64,000 nt of DNA from Nevskia sp. (GCF_021732705.1 NZ_JAKFUM010000010.1:438120-502119), one strand, 5' to 3'. Shown: positions 44,013 to 53,484, numbered from the stretch's first letter. The notes: a model not told the origin generated them from the letters alone. Numbers and translations are program-made.

Positions 44013-45608
44013 ATGGAAACCTCCCCCCAAGCCCAGCTCGCCGTCCTGATCGACGCCGACAACGCCAACGCCAAGCGCATCGACGGCCTGCTGGCGGAAG
44101 TCGCCAAGTACGGCCGCGCCACGACCAAGCGCGCCTATGGCGACTGGACCACGCAGAACCTCGGCAGCTGGAAGCAGACCCTGGCGCGACACGCGATCCA
44201 GCCGATGCAGCAGTTCAGCAACACCAAGGGCAAGAACTCGACCGACAGCGCGCTGATCATCGACGCGATGGATCTGCTGTACACCGAGCGCTTCGACGGT
44301 TTCTGCATCGTTTCCAGCGACAGCGACTTCACCCGTCTGGCCTCGCGCATCCGCGAATCCGGCCTGACCGTCTACGGCTTCGGCGAGCGCAAGACGCCGC
44401 AACCGTTCGTGCGCGCCTGCGACCGCTTCATCTATGTCGAAGTGCTGCGTGACGGCGAGCCGGACACGGTCGACGAGCCGACGCCGCGCGCCGCCGATCG
44501 CAATCGTCAGCCGACGCCGAAGCCCGCGGCGCCAAGCCCGGCCGCGTCCAATCCGTCGGCCGCACCGGCACCGAAGCCGGCACAGAAACCGGCCGAGGCC
44601 AGCGCCGACGAGCGCCCGGCGCGCGGCGCGCCGATCGACGATCCGGCGCTGCTCGGCCCGCTGTGCGCGGCCGTGGCCGATGCCGGCGACGAGGATGGCT
44701 GGGCCGGTCTCGGCGCGGTCGGCAGCCTGCTCGGCAAGCGCATGCCGGAGTTCGATCCGCGCAACTACGGCCGCAAGAAGCTCAGCGATCTGGTTGCCGC
44801 GATCGCGCTGTTCGAGGTCGAGGAGCGCGGCGAACCGGGTCGCTCGCGGGCACTGTACGTGCGCGAGAAGCGCGTGCGCGACGGCGAGCGCAAGGCCGAG
44901 CCGCGCCATGATGTGAAGCCGGACGCGCGGCCGGCAGCAAAGCATGAGCCGCGTCCCGAGGCTCGCCCGGCCGTCGCGCCGACAGCGACGGCGGCCAGCG
45001 CCGACGCCAGCGAGGCGCGACCGGCCGCGCCCGCACCGGTCGCATCGCCCGTGGTGGCCAGCACATCGACACCGGCGGCAGCGCCCGCACCGGCCGCGCG
45101 GCCGACGCCGATTCCGCCGTCGCGTCATGACCCGCGTCCGCCGCAGATGCCGCGCGCCGCGCCGACCGCAGCCCAGCAGCAGGCACCGGACTGGGCGCCA
45201 CGACGCGATGTCCGCCTGCCGGCCTGGGCCGAGCCCAAGCTGCCTGCCGCATCGGCCCCGTCGCCGGCCGCCGCAGCACCCGCGCAAACGGCATCGGCTC
45301 CGGTCCCGGCGCCCATGCCAACGCCGGCGGCGCCCGCCGGTCTTCCGCCAGCACCGGCGGTCGCGCCGCCAGCGCCGGCCCCGGTGCCTGCCGCAACCGC
45401 TGCGGAAAAGCCCGCCGCGCGCCCGCCGCGCAAGGCCGCGGCGAAGAAGGCGGCACCGGTGGCAGCGGATGCACAACCGGTGTCGACGCCCGAAGCATCG
45501 GCAGCCGTCAGGCCCAAGGCCCGCCCGCGCAAGCCGAGCGACGCCGGTGCCGCCGCGCCCGCAGCGGGCAAGGCGGTGAAGTCGACCGCCGCGAAACCGA
45601 AAGCCTGA
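44013..45608 (+). CDS. NYN domain protein with OST-HTH/LOTUS-like region
   Basis: A 531-aa protein. Residues 8-150 are a NYN (PIN-like, LabA/DUF88) domain with the acidic residues of a nuclease: LIDADNANA, DSALIIDAMDLLY and CIVSSDSDFTRLA. Residues about 205-285 look like an OST-HTH/LOTUS RNA-binding domain (LLGPLCAAVADAGDEDGWAG, FDPRNYGRKKLSDLVAAIAL). The remainder (about 290-531) is an Ala/Pro-rich disordered tail ending in Lys/Ala blocks resembling histone H1 tails. Probably an RNA-processing or RNA-decay enzyme. Stand-alone gene. Confidence 0.85.
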   Translation: METSPQAQLAVLIDADNANAKRIDGLLAEVAKYGRATTKRAYGDWTTQNLGSWKQTLARHAIQPMQQFSNTKGKNSTDSALIIDAMDLLYTERFDGFCIVSSDSDFTRLASRIRESGLTVYGFGERKTPQPFVRACDRFIYVEVLRDGEPDTVDEPTPRAADRNRQPTPKPAAPSPAASNPSAAPAPKPAQKPAEASADERPARGAPIDDPALLGPLCAAVADAGDEDGWAGLGAVGSLLGKRMPEFDPRNYGRKKLSDLVAAIALFEVEERGEPGRSRALYVREKRVRDGERKAEPRHDVKPDARPAAKHEPRPEARPAVAPTATAASADASEARPAAPAPVASPVVASTSTPAAAPAPAARPTPIPPSRHDPRPPQMPRAAPTAAQQQAPDWAPRRDVRLPAWAEPKLPAASAPSPAAAAPAQTASAPVPAPMPTPAAPAGLPPAPAVAPPAPAPVPAATAAEKPAARPPRKAAAKKAAPVAADAQPVSTPEASAAVRPKARPRKPSDAGAAAPAAGKAVKSTAAKPKA

Positions 45609-45617
45609 TCGGCAGCG

Positions 45618-45645
45618 CGCGCCGGCCATCGACGGTCGGCGCGCA
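45618..45645. terminator. GC-rich hairpin after the NYN gene
   Basis: Eleven-bp stem GCGCGCCGGCC / GGTCGGCGCGC with one G-T pair and a six-base loop, starting 10 bp after the stop. It lacks a T-run, so factor-dependent termination or mRNA protection is as likely. Confidence 0.4.
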
Positions 45646-45873
45646 CGCGGCCCGCGGGCGACGCCGCCGCATCTGCAGCGGTGCCTTTCACACAGCGCTG
45701 ATCATTGTCAACGAAACATGAATGCGTCGCGCGTACGATCGACGGCACGCGAGGCACAAAACCCGCCCGCGCATCCGTAGACCGGGCGCGAGTCACTGTC
45801 CTTCCAGCCGCGCCGGTCCCCACGCGAACCCGCAGTGCGCGGGCTTGCTCATGCAGCACAGGGAGTGGCAGCG

Positions 45874-46716
45874 ATGACGCAACGAAAAGGGCGAATCTCG
45901 AAGACAAGGGCGCTGGCGATGGCCGCGACGGCGGCGGCATTGGCCGTGCTGCCGGCACAGGCCGATCTGGCTCGGCTGCTCGACTACCTGCAGGTCGGCG
46001 ATCATGCGATGGGCTCGCAGATCCGGAAGCACGAAGGCATCGGCAAGTACGAGGAGTCGGACCTGCTGGTGCTGAATGCGACCTCGTCGGTACCGGGCAT
46101 GGATGTCAGCCGCTATCAGGGTAACGTCAACTGGCAGGCGGCGTACAACAACGGTGCGCGCTTCGCGTACATCAAGGCGACCGAGCGCAACAACTACGTC
46201 AACCCGTACTTCGCGCAGCAGTACAACGGCTCGTACAACGTCGGCATGATTCGCGGCGCGTATCACTTCGCCATTCCGAGCGCGACCTCGGGCACGGTGC
46301 AGGCGAACTACTTCGTCGATCACGGCGGCGGCTGGTCGGCCGATGGCAAGACGCTGCCGGGTGCGCTGGACATCGAATACAACCCATACAGCGGCGGCAC
46401 CTGCTACGGCCTGAGCCAGCAGGCAATGGTCAACTGGATCAACGCGTTCTCGACCCGCTACTACCAGCGCACCGGCCGCTATCCGACGATCTACACCAGC
46501 ACCAGCTGGTGGTCGCAGTGCACCGGCAATCTCGGCAACTTCTCCAGCACCAACCCGCTGTGGGTCGCCCGCTATTCGTCGAGCGTCGGCACCTTGCCGT
46601 ATCCGTGGGGCATCTACACGTTCTGGCAGTTCTCGGATTCCGGCACCTTCCCCGGCGATCAGAACCGCTTCAACGGCGCCTATTCGCGGCTGCAGGTGCT
46701 GGCCCGCGGCGGCTGA
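45874..46716 (+). CDS. Secreted glycoside hydrolase family 25 lysozyme
   Basis: A 280-aa secreted N-acetylmuramidase. Residues 1-30 are a signal peptide ending PAQA; the GH25 domain runs from about 73 to the end: GMDVSRYQGNVNW with Asp77, YIKATERNNYVNPYF, GAYHFAIPS, and LDIEYNP with Asp166 and Glu168 as the catalytic pair. It cuts glycan strands of peptidoglycan. The ATG at 45874 has AGGGAG upstream. No membrane anchor or export clue beyond the signal peptide. GH25 enzymes are far commoner in Gram-positives and phages. Confidence 0.9.
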   Translation: MTQRKGRISKTRALAMAATAAALAVLPAQADLARLLDYLQVGDHAMGSQIRKHEGIGKYEESDLLVLNATSSVPGMDVSRYQGNVNWQAAYNNGARFAYIKATERNNYVNPYFAQQYNGSYNVGMIRGAYHFAIPSATSGTVQANYFVDHGGGWSADGKTLPGALDIEYNPYSGGTCYGLSQQAMVNWINAFSTRYYQRTGRYPTIYTSTSWWSQCTGNLGNFSSTNPLWVARYSSSVGTLPYPWGIYTFWQFSDSGTFPGDQNRFNGAYSRLQVLARGG

Positions 46717-46740
46717 TCCCCAGGCTCGATTTCTGGGCTT

Positions 46741-46771
46741 GGCGCGCGGTTCCCGGCCGGAACCGCGCGCC
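46741..46771. terminator. Bidirectional hairpin between GH25 and eutC genes
   Basis: Thirteen-bp perfect stem GGCGCGCGGTTCC / GGAACCGCGCGCC with loop CGGCC, centred between two convergent genes (stops at 46716 and 46777). T content after the stem is modest on both strands. Confidence 0.6.
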
Positions 46772-46776
46772 ATTCT

Positions 46777-47568
46777 TCATCGGCTGCCGGGCATCGCGGG
46801 AACCGTCGCGGCTGGATCGATCCGCAGCGTCACGCCGCTGATCCGATTGGCGAACGCGGCCGCGAGCAGCGCGGCCAGCTGCCGTGCCGCCTCGGCCGCC
46901 GGGAGGCCTTCGGGCCGGATGTTCGACAGGCAGTTGCGCTCGGCATCGGTGCGGCCGACCTTCGGCGCGAACGTGACATAGGCCCCGAGACTGTCGGCCG
47001 ACGACAGGCCCGGCCGCTCGCCGATCAGGCAGACCACCAGCCGTGCCGACAGCGTCTCGGCGATCTCGTCGGCCAGCGCCACGCGCGCCTGAGTTGCGAT
47101 CACCAGCGGGCCGATGCGCAGGCCCGCGAGCATCGGCAACAGTGCCGCGAGCAAGGCGGCGGCATGACGCTGCGGCGCCAGCGCCGACAGGCCGTCACCG
47201 ATGACGAACAGCACGTCCGGCGCGCTCGCGCGAGCCGCGGCTTCGGCGGCCAGCGCAGCGCGCGACACGGCATCGAGCCGGCGTCCCCAGTCCGGCCGCG
47301 CCAGATAGGCGCTGCGGCTGGCCGCGGCACTGGCGACGGTGAGCAGCGGCAGACCGAGCGAGGCCAGATCGCTCGCGAGCTGTGCGACATCGAGCGCGGC
47401 ATGCACGGCATCGCGTGCCTGGGCATGCGCCACGCCGAACGCCAGCACCTCGCGCGTCGGCAGGCTGGCACCGCTGCGGCCGAGCGCGATGCGCGCAACG
47501 GTGTGGGACTGCAGCTCGGCCCACGGATCGCGTGGAATGCCGTTGCGCGCGCGGTCGAGATCGCTCAT
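46777..47568 (-). CDS. eutC: Ethanolamine ammonia-lyase small subunit
   Basis: A 263-aa subunit of the adenosylcobalamin-dependent lyase converting ethanolamine to acetaldehyde and ammonia. The B12-binding C-terminal part shows VLFVIGDGLSALA, CLIGERPGLSSADSLGAYV and ERNCLSNIRPEGL, all diagnostic. It overlaps eutB by ATGA. Confidence 0.95.
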   Translation of the reverse strand: MSDLDRARNGIPRDPWAELQSHTVARIALGRSGASLPTREVLAFGVAHAQARDAVHAALDVAQLASDLASLGLPLLTVASAAASRSAYLARPDWGRRLDAVSRAALAAEAAARASAPDVLFVIGDGLSALAPQRHAAALLAALLPMLAGLRIGPLVIATQARVALADEIAETLSARLVVCLIGERPGLSSADSLGAYVTFAPKVGRTDAERNCLSNIRPEGLPAAEAARQLAALLAAAFANRISGVTLRIDPAATVPAMPGSR

Positions 47569-48959
47569 CGCGGGGCGTCGTCGATCGCCGACAGCAGCGG
47601 CAGCGCCAGCGATTCGCGCGCATCGCGCAGCCGGCCTCGATCATCGATCAGCCGCATCCGCTGCAGCCACTGCTCGAACTCCGGCGCGTGGCGCAGGCCG
47701 AGCGTTTCGCGCAGGTACAGGCCATCGTGAAAGCTCGTGCTCTGGTAGCCGAGCATGATGTCGTCGGCACCCGGCACGCCCATCACGTAGTTGACGCCGG
47801 CCGCGCCCAGCAGGGTCAGCAGCGTGTCCATGTCGTCCTGATCGGCCTCGGCATGGTTGGTGTAGCAGACGTCCACGCCCATCGGCAGGCCGAGCAGCTT
47901 GCCGCAGAAGTGATCCTCCAGCCCGGCGCGGATGATCTGCTTGGCATCGAACAGATACTCCGGCCCGATGAAGCCGACCACGCTGTTGACCAACAGCGGC
48001 GCATGCGCGCGGCAGACGGCATAGGCGCGGGCTTCGCAGGTCTGCTGATCGAGACCGTGGTGGGCGTTGGCCGAGAGTGCCGCGCCCTGCCCGGTCTCGA
48101 AGTACATGACGTTGTCGCCCACCGTGCCGCGCTTCAGGCTCCGCGCGGCATCCTGCGCTTCGCGCAGCAGGGCCAGCGAGATGCCGAAGCTCGTGTTCAG
48201 CGCTTCGCTGCCGCCGACCGACTGGAACACCAGATCGACCGGCGCGCCATGCTCGATCGCGTCGATCTGCCGCGTGACGTGGGCCAGCACGCAGCTCTGC
48301 GTCGGAATGCCGTGGCGGCTGATCAGCGCGTCGAGCAGGTCCCACAGCGCGCGCAGCTTGCGCGGCTCGTCGCTCGCCGGGTTGATGCCGATGCAGGCGT
48401 CGCCGGCGCCGTACAGCAGACCGTCGAGCGTCGACGCGAGGATGCCGCGGGCATCGTCGGACGGATGGTTCGGCTGCAGCCGGATCGCCAGCCGGCCGGG
48501 CAGGCCGATGGTCGAGCGGAAGGCGGTCACCACGCGGCACTTGCGGGCCGCGAGAATCAGATCCTGATTGCGCATCAGCTTGGAAACCGCCGCGGCCATT
48601 TCCGGCGTGATGCCGGGTGCGGCGGCGGTCAGCGCCTCGGTCGTCGCGGCATCGGACAGCAGCCAGTCGCGAAAAGCCCCGACGGTCAGGCTGCGCAGCG
48701 GCGCGAACGCGGCGGCATCGTGCGAATCGACGATCAGGCGCGTGACCTCGTCGCGCTCGTAAGGAATCAGCGGCTCGTCGAGAAACGCGGTGAGCGGGAC
48801 ATCGGCCAGGGCGATGCGCGCCGCCATCCGCTCCTCGGCGCTGGCGGCGGCAACCCCGGCCAGCGCATCGCCCGACCGCATCGGCGATGCCTTGGCCAGC
48901 AATTCGGCGAGGCCCTCGAAGGCATGGCTGCGAACGCCGATGGCAACGCGATGGCGCAT
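47565..48959 (-). CDS. eutB: Ethanolamine ammonia-lyase large subunit
   Basis: A 464-aa catalytic TIM-barrel subunit, normal length. Conserved strings: CRVVTAFRSTIGLPGRLAIR, RLQPNHPSDDARGI, GDACIGINPASDEP, IGPEYLFDAKQIIRAGLEDH and GLPMGVDVCYTNHAEADQDD. The ATG at 48959 lies only 4 bp after the GST stop, so GST-eutB-eutC is one operon. No eutA reactivase, microcompartment shell or EutR regulator gene is in the window; the enzyme is therefore probably used for nitrogen supply outside a compartment (inference). Confidence 0.95.
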   Translation of the reverse strand: MRHRVAIGVRSHAFEGLAELLAKASPMRSGDALAGVAAASAEERMAARIALADVPLTAFLDEPLIPYERDEVTRLIVDSHDAAAFAPLRSLTVGAFRDWLLSDAATTEALTAAAPGITPEMAAAVSKLMRNQDLILAARKCRVVTAFRSTIGLPGRLAIRLQPNHPSDDARGILASTLDGLLYGAGDACIGINPASDEPRKLRALWDLLDALISRHGIPTQSCVLAHVTRQIDAIEHGAPVDLVFQSVGGSEALNTSFGISLALLREAQDAARSLKRGTVGDNVMYFETGQGAALSANAHHGLDQQTCEARAYAVCRAHAPLLVNSVVGFIGPEYLFDAKQIIRAGLEDHFCGKLLGLPMGVDVCYTNHAEADQDDMDTLLTLLGAAGVNYVMGVPGADDIMLGYQSTSFHDGLYLRETLGLRHAPEFEQWLQRMRLIDDRGRLRDARESLALPLLSAIDDAPR

Positions 48960-48963
48960 GGAA

Positions 48964-49638
48964 TCAGAGCGCGCCGGGTGGCTCTGCCCGTCTGTCGGCA
49001 TAGGGCTCGTCGGCCGCGATCCATTCCCGCTCGCTGGCCGCGGCGGCGTTCCATGCGACCATCGCCGGCAGCGCCTGCACCGCCTCGACATAGCGCTGGC
49101 ACGGCGGCGGCAGCGGCACGGCGTAGGTGACGAAGCGCGAGGTGACCGGCGCGTAGAAGGCATCGGCGATCGAGAACGCGCCGAACAGGAACGGGCCGCC
49201 GCTGGCCAGCAGCGCTTCGTTCCACAGTTCGACGATGCGGGCGACATCGGCCATCGCCGCCGGCGTCTGGCCCTTGCCCGGCAGCCGGCTGCGGCAGTTC
49301 ATCGGCATGGTCCGGCGCAGCGCGGTGAAGCCGCTGTGCATCTCGCTGACGATCGACCGCGCGCGGGCGCGCAGCGCCGGATGCTGCGGCCACAGCGCGC
49401 GCTCCGGGAAGCGCTCGGCGGTGTATTCGCAGATCGCCAGCGAATCCCAGATCGTCAGGTCGCCATCGATCAGCACCGGCACGCGGGCCGTCGGCGAGAC
49501 CGCCAGCAGCCGCGCGCGCGTCTCCGGCTCGTCGAGCGGAATGCGGATTTCGTCGAACGGAATGTCGGCCACGCGCAGCGCCAGCCATGGCCGCAGCGAC
49601 CACGACGAATAGTTCTTGTTGCCGATCACCAGTTTCAT
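48964..49638 (-). CDS. Glutathione S-transferase family protein
   Basis: A 224-aa GST. It begins MKLVIGNKNYSSWSLRPWLA, typical of maleylacetoacetate isomerase/zeta-like or YfcF-type GSTs with Ser12/Ser13 near the glutathione thiol; VSPTARVPVLIDGDLTIWDS carries the cis-Pro and Asp-Ser contact. The C-terminal helical domain has GAFSIADAFYAPV. It precedes eutB by 4 bp and is likely co-transcribed with it, an odd pairing whose logic is unclear; acetaldehyde stress is one possibility. Confidence 0.88.
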   Translation of the reverse strand: MKLVIGNKNYSSWSLRPWLALRVADIPFDEIRIPLDEPETRARLLAVSPTARVPVLIDGDLTIWDSLAICEYTAERFPERALWPQHPALRARARSIVSEMHSGFTALRRTMPMNCRSRLPGKGQTPAAMADVARIVELWNEALLASGGPFLFGAFSIADAFYAPVTSRFVTYAVPLPPPCQRYVEAVQALPAMVAWNAAAASEREWIAADEPYADRRAEPPGAL

Positions 49639-49999
49639 CACGAGAGGCTGTCCATGCTGGCGCTCAGCCCGCGCCGGGCTTGAGGATCTGCACGCGCGGT
49701 GCCAATCCGTTCGCGCCGTCACGATAGACCCTTTGTTCTGTACCTGCAAGGCGCGGGAGCCGCTGCGGCACGACGGCGGCCGATGCTGCCCGCGGGATCC
49801 CAGCGTCGGCAGAAGGCCAGATGGCACGCGAGCGCTCCGGAACGGCGTGCCGCGACGCGCGGAGGCTGGATCGATGCAGCAATCGTGTCGGCGCCATGGT
49901 CGGCTCGCCATGCGGCGCCATGCCGGACCGGGCCTGAGCGGCGGCTCGAAAAGGTAGAATTGCGCCCGCTCATCCCAGCCCACACCTGTCGCGTCGCTC
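49639..49999. other. Gene-free stretch between GST and hisG
   Basis: About 360 bp between divergent genes, with no credible coding sequence. It must carry the promoter of the GST-eutBC operon and that of hisG; only the latter has a recognisable element (49955-49960). Confidence 0.4.
49955..49960 (+). promoter_or_regulatory. Candidate -10 box (TAGAAT) for hisGD
   Basis: TAGAAT 39 bp before the hisG ATG, preceded by AAAAGG. No His-rich leader peptide or attenuator is visible between it and hisG. Confidence 0.45.
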
Positions 50000-50647
50000 A
50001 TGACCGCCTTGACCTTGGCCCTGTCCAAGGGCCGCATCCTCGATGACTGCCTGCCGCTGCTGACTGCGGTGGGCATTGCTCCGGCGGTGGATGCCGGCCG
50101 CCTGCTGCGCATCCCGACGCAGGACCCGGGCGTGGAACTGCTCGAGATCCGCCCGACCGACGTGCCGACCTATGTCGAATACGGCGCGGCCGATCTCGGC
50201 ATCGTCGGCAAGGACATCCTGCTCGAACACGGCGGCGGTGCGCTGTACGAGCCGCTGGACCTCGGCATCGCCATCTGCCGCCTCAGTGTCGCCACCAAGA
50301 ACGATTCGCCGCTGGTCGCCAATCCGCGTCATGGCTTCGGCCGCCGTCTGCGCGTGGCGACCAAGTATCCGGAAGTCACGCGGCGCTACTACGCCTCGCT
50401 GGGCGAGCAGGTCGAAGTGATCAAGCTGTACGGCTCGATGGAGCTGGCACCGCTGGTGGGTCTGGCCGATGTCATCGTCGATCTCGTCGCCACCGGCGGC
50501 ACCCTGCGCGCCAACGGGCTGGTCGAGATCGAAACCATTTTCACGTCGAGCGCGCGCCTCGTGGTCAACAAGGCGGCGATGAAGATGAAGCACGCCGCGA
50601 TCCGTTCGCTGCTCGACCGTTTCAGCGGAGCCGTCGCGAATGTCTGA
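50000..50647 (+). CDS. hisG: ATP phosphoribosyltransferase, short form
   Basis: A 215-aa enzyme of the first step of histidine synthesis. [65 protein letters not shown] and the [16 protein letters not shown] phosphate loop are present. It lacks the C-terminal ACT-like domain of long HisG, so it needs the HisZ regulatory subunit, which is not in this window. The hisD start overlaps its last eight bases (ATGTCTGA). Confidence 0.95.
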   Translation: MTALTLALSKGRILDDCLPLLTAVGIAPAVDAGRLLRIPTQDPGVELLEIRPTDVPTYVEYGAADLGIVGKDILLEHGGGALYEPLDLGIAICRLSVATKNDSPLVANPRHGFGRRLRVATKYPEVTRRYYASLGEQVEVIKLYGSMELAPLVGLADVIVDLVATGGTLRANGLVEIETIFTSSARLVVNKAAMKMKHAAIRSLLDRFSGAVANV

Positions 50648-51941
50648 CCTCACGATCAACCGGCTCGATTCGCGGACTGCCGACTTCGAAGCCCGCCTGG
50701 CCGAACTGCTGGACCGCGCGCCGGAGGCCGACCCGACCGTCACCGCCGTGGTCGCCGACATCATCGCGGCGATCCGCAGTCGCGGTGATGACGCGCTGGT
50801 CGAGTACACCAATCGCTTCGACCGCCGCAGCGTCGCCTCCGCAGCCGAACTGGAGATTCCGAAGGCCGCCCGCGAAGCCGCATGGCAATCGCTGGCACCG
50901 CAACTGCGTGCCGCGCTGGAGGCCGCCGCCGAACGCATCCGCGCTTACGCGCTGCATCAGCGACTCGACAGCTGGGAGTTCACCGATGCCCACGGCAATC
51001 GTCTGGGCCAGAAGGTGACGCCGATGGACCGCGCCGGCCTGTACGTGCCGGGCGGCAAAGCCGCGTATCCGTCCAGCGTGCTGATGAACGCGATTCCGGC
51101 GAAGGTGGCCGGCGTCGGCGAACTGGTGATGGTGGTGCCGGCCAGCGGTGGCGAGGTCAACCCGGTGGTGCTCGGTGCCGCGCATCTCGCCGGTGTCGAC
51201 CGCGTGTTCACGATTGGTGGTGCGCAGGCCGTGGCCGCGCTTGCCTACGGCACGCGGACGATTCCGGCCGTCGACAAGATCGTCGGCCCCGGCAACTCGT
51301 ACGTTGCCGCGGCGAAGCGGCTGGTGTTCGGCAAGGTCGGAATCGATTCGATCGCCGGCCCGAGCGAGATCGCCATCGTCAGCGACGGCAAGACCGATCC
51401 GCGCTGGATCGCGATGGACCTGTTCTCGCAGGCCGAGCACGACGAAGTGGCGCAGAGCATCCTGATCTCGCCGGACGCCGCGCACCTCGATGCGGTGCTC
51501 GCCGCGATGAACGCGCGCCTGGCCGAACTGCCGCGCGCCGACATCGTCCGGCAGTCGATCGCCGGCCGCGGCGCGCTGATCCTCGTGCGCGATCTCGACG
51601 AAGCCGCCGACGTCGCCAACCGCATCGCCGCCGAGCATCTGGAACTGTCGGTCGAAGACCCGCGTGCGCTGCTCGACAAGATCCGCCACGCCGGTGCCGT
51701 GTTCCTCGGCCGCCACGCGCCGGAAGCCTTCGGCGACTACTGCGCCGGCCCGAACCACGTGCTGCCGACCAGCCGCGCCGCGCGCTTCAGCAACCCGCTC
51801 GGCGTCTACGAATTCCAGAAGCGGTCGAGCCTGATCGAGGTCACGCCGGCCGGCGCCAAGGTGCTGGCTGGCATCGCCGGCACCATCGCCGACGCCGAAG
51901 GCCTGCAGGCGCATGCGGCCAGTGCGCGGGATCGCGGGTAG
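50640..51941 (+). CDS. hisD: Histidinol dehydrogenase
   Basis: A 433-aa zinc enzyme oxidising histidinol to histidine in two NAD-dependent steps. [71 protein letters not shown] (zinc-binding Gln and His) and [19 protein letters not shown] are conserved. It is coupled to hisG by overlap. The rest of the his pathway is not adjacent: a 322-bp gap and an unrelated gene follow. Confidence 0.95.
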   Translation: MSDLTINRLDSRTADFEARLAELLDRAPEADPTVTAVVADIIAAIRSRGDDALVEYTNRFDRRSVASAAELEIPKAAREAAWQSLAPQLRAALEAAAERIRAYALHQRLDSWEFTDAHGNRLGQKVTPMDRAGLYVPGGKAAYPSSVLMNAIPAKVAGVGELVMVVPASGGEVNPVVLGAAHLAGVDRVFTIGGAQAVAALAYGTRTIPAVDKIVGPGNSYVAAAKRLVFGKVGIDSIAGPSEIAIVSDGKTDPRWIAMDLFSQAEHDEVAQSILISPDAAHLDAVLAAMNARLAELPRADIVRQSIAGRGALILVRDLDEAADVANRIAAEHLELSVEDPRALLDKIRHAGAVFLGRHAPEAFGDYCAGPNHVLPTSRAARFSNPLGVYEFQKRSSLIEVTPAGAKVLAGIAGTIADAEGLQAHAASARDRG

Positions 51942-52263
51942 CGAGACCACCCACAGCGGTCCGAAGGGCCGCGGGCGACAACCGCCTCGTGACACCGTGC
52001 CTGAGCGCCGATCGCGACCGGTGACGCCGCAAAGGGCGCGTGGCACTCTCTGCGCGCATGCATCGCAGGGATCGCCGAATCATGATTGCTTCACGTCCTC
52101 TCCATCGGGTGCCCCCCGTGCCCCGCCGCGCTCGCTCTGATCGCCACGGCGACGTCGGCCACCGACTGGAAACGGGTTCGCCGAAGTCTCGGGTGACGGG
52201 TCGTGGCCTTCGCAACATGATCCCTGGCCGTCCGGATTCGGCCGTGATCGCGGCGCGGCGGCC
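51942..52263. other. Gene-free stretch after hisD
   Basis: About 320 bp with no credible coding sequence and no strong hairpin followed by T. It separates hisGD from an unknown membrane protein gene on the same strand. Confidence 0.4.
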
Positions 52264-52866
52264 ATGAGTCTGCCGCCCGACCTGCCGCTGCCGCGCAGGA
52301 GTCGGCGGCGCGGGATCGATGGCATGCTCGCGTTCAGCGTCATCGTGATCTCGTTGAGCTCGATGTTCATTGCCCTGCGGCAGAGCCGCGTGATGGAGCA
52401 GCAGCTCGAGGCGAGCGTCTGGCCCTACGTCGAGTTCGACAACAGCAACTACGACGGCCAGCGCAAGGAACAGGCGATCTCCCTGTCGATTGGTAATGTC
52501 GGCGTGGGGCCCGCGCGGATCGTGGCGCTGGCGATGCGCTACGAGAACACCCCAGTCACCGGCTGGAAAAGCCTGTTCGATGCCTGCTGCAATCCGGAAC
52601 AGCGGCCGGTCAGCAATATCCTGAGCAGCGGCGCGATCGGCCGCGTGCTGCCGGCCGGCGGCACCATTTCTCTGTTCCGGCTGACGCGCTCGCCGGACGA
52701 CGAAGCCGTGTGGTCGAAGCTGAACACGGCCCGTTTCCGCATCACCGGCACCATCTGCTACTGCTCGGTATTCGACTCGTGCTGGACCCGCGATCTGCGA
52801 AGCGACGCCGCGGCGCCGGTCGCGAACTGCCAGACCATCGCCGCCCTGCCGCAGTACCGCGAGTGA
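52264..52866 (+). CDS. Unknown single-pass membrane protein
   Basis: A 200-aa protein I do not recognise. A basic N-terminus (RRSRRRG) precedes one membrane helix (about 22-39); the rest should lie outside the cytoplasm. It has MEQQLEASVWPYVEFDNSNY near residue 45, then a beta-rich region with paired Cys (DACCNPEQ; CYCSVFDSCW). Similar short proteins with the WPYV pattern occur as hypotheticals in many proteobacteria. No strong Shine-Dalgarno is seen; codon use is normal, supporting a real gene. Stand-alone. Confidence 0.65.
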   Translation: MSLPPDLPLPRRSRRRGIDGMLAFSVIVISLSSMFIALRQSRVMEQQLEASVWPYVEFDNSNYDGQRKEQAISLSIGNVGVGPARIVALAMRYENTPVTGWKSLFDACCNPEQRPVSNILSSGAIGRVLPAGGTISLFRLTRSPDDEAVWSKLNTARFRITGTICYCSVFDSCWTRDLRSDAAAPVANCQTIAALPQYRE

Positions 52867-53056
52867 CCGGCACGGCTGCAGCGTGACGGCAGTCACACAC
52901 GCTTTCGGATCGGCCGAACCCTGTGATTTAACGCACGGAATCTTGGGGTGGACATCGCGATAGTGTTGTTGCGGCGCAAGGATGCGACCCCGCGGCAAGA
53001 ACGCTCGATGCGACGCAATCCCTCTTGCTTGATCTCACCTACATGGAGTTCGTGAC

Positions 53057-53383
53057 ATGAACATGCTCAAAGCCCTGCTGGCTGGCTTCGCCCTGACCTT
53101 TGCCTCCGCCACCTGGGCGGCCTCGGTCGACATCAACACCGCCGATGCCAAGGCGCTCGAATCGCTTGATGGTGTCGGCCCGTCGAAGGCGCAGGCCATC
53201 GTCAAGTTCCGCGCCAAGAACGGCGCGTTCAAGTCGGTCGACGATCTGGAAAAGGTGCCGGGCATCGGCGCGGCGACGATCGCGAAGAACCGCGATAATC
53301 TGACCGTCAGCGGCGGCAAGGCGTCGAAGGCCGACAAGGCTGCCGCGAAGAAGGATGGCAAGAAGGACGCTGCCAAGGATTGA
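53057..53383 (+). CDS. ComEA-like helix-hairpin-helix protein
   Basis: A 108-aa protein with a signal peptide (residues 1-21, ending TWA) and one helix-hairpin-helix DNA-binding unit: SVDINTADAKALESLDGVGP and FKSVDDLEKVPGIGAATIAK. The C-terminus is Lys/Asp/Ala rich. ComEA homologues bind DNA in the periplasm during natural transformation. GGAG precedes the ATG. It is followed at once by a gene of unrelated type. Confidence 0.9.
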   Translation: MNMLKALLAGFALTFASATWAASVDINTADAKALESLDGVGPSKAQAIVKFRAKNGAFKSVDDLEKVPGIGAATIAKNRDNLTVSGGKASKADKAAAKKDGKKDAAKD

Positions 53384-53484
53384 TCGAACCGACCCGCGGC
53401 AGGTTCGTGATCTCCGAGACCGACACGCGCCTGCCGCTGATCCGGCAGGCGCCCGATCCACCGCCCTGCCACGCTCCGACCACC

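Noticed and set aside
51841-52998. 385-codon minus-strand frame around 51.8-53.0 kb
   Set aside because: Overlaps hisD and the membrane protein gene in antisense, with low-complexity composition and no domains.
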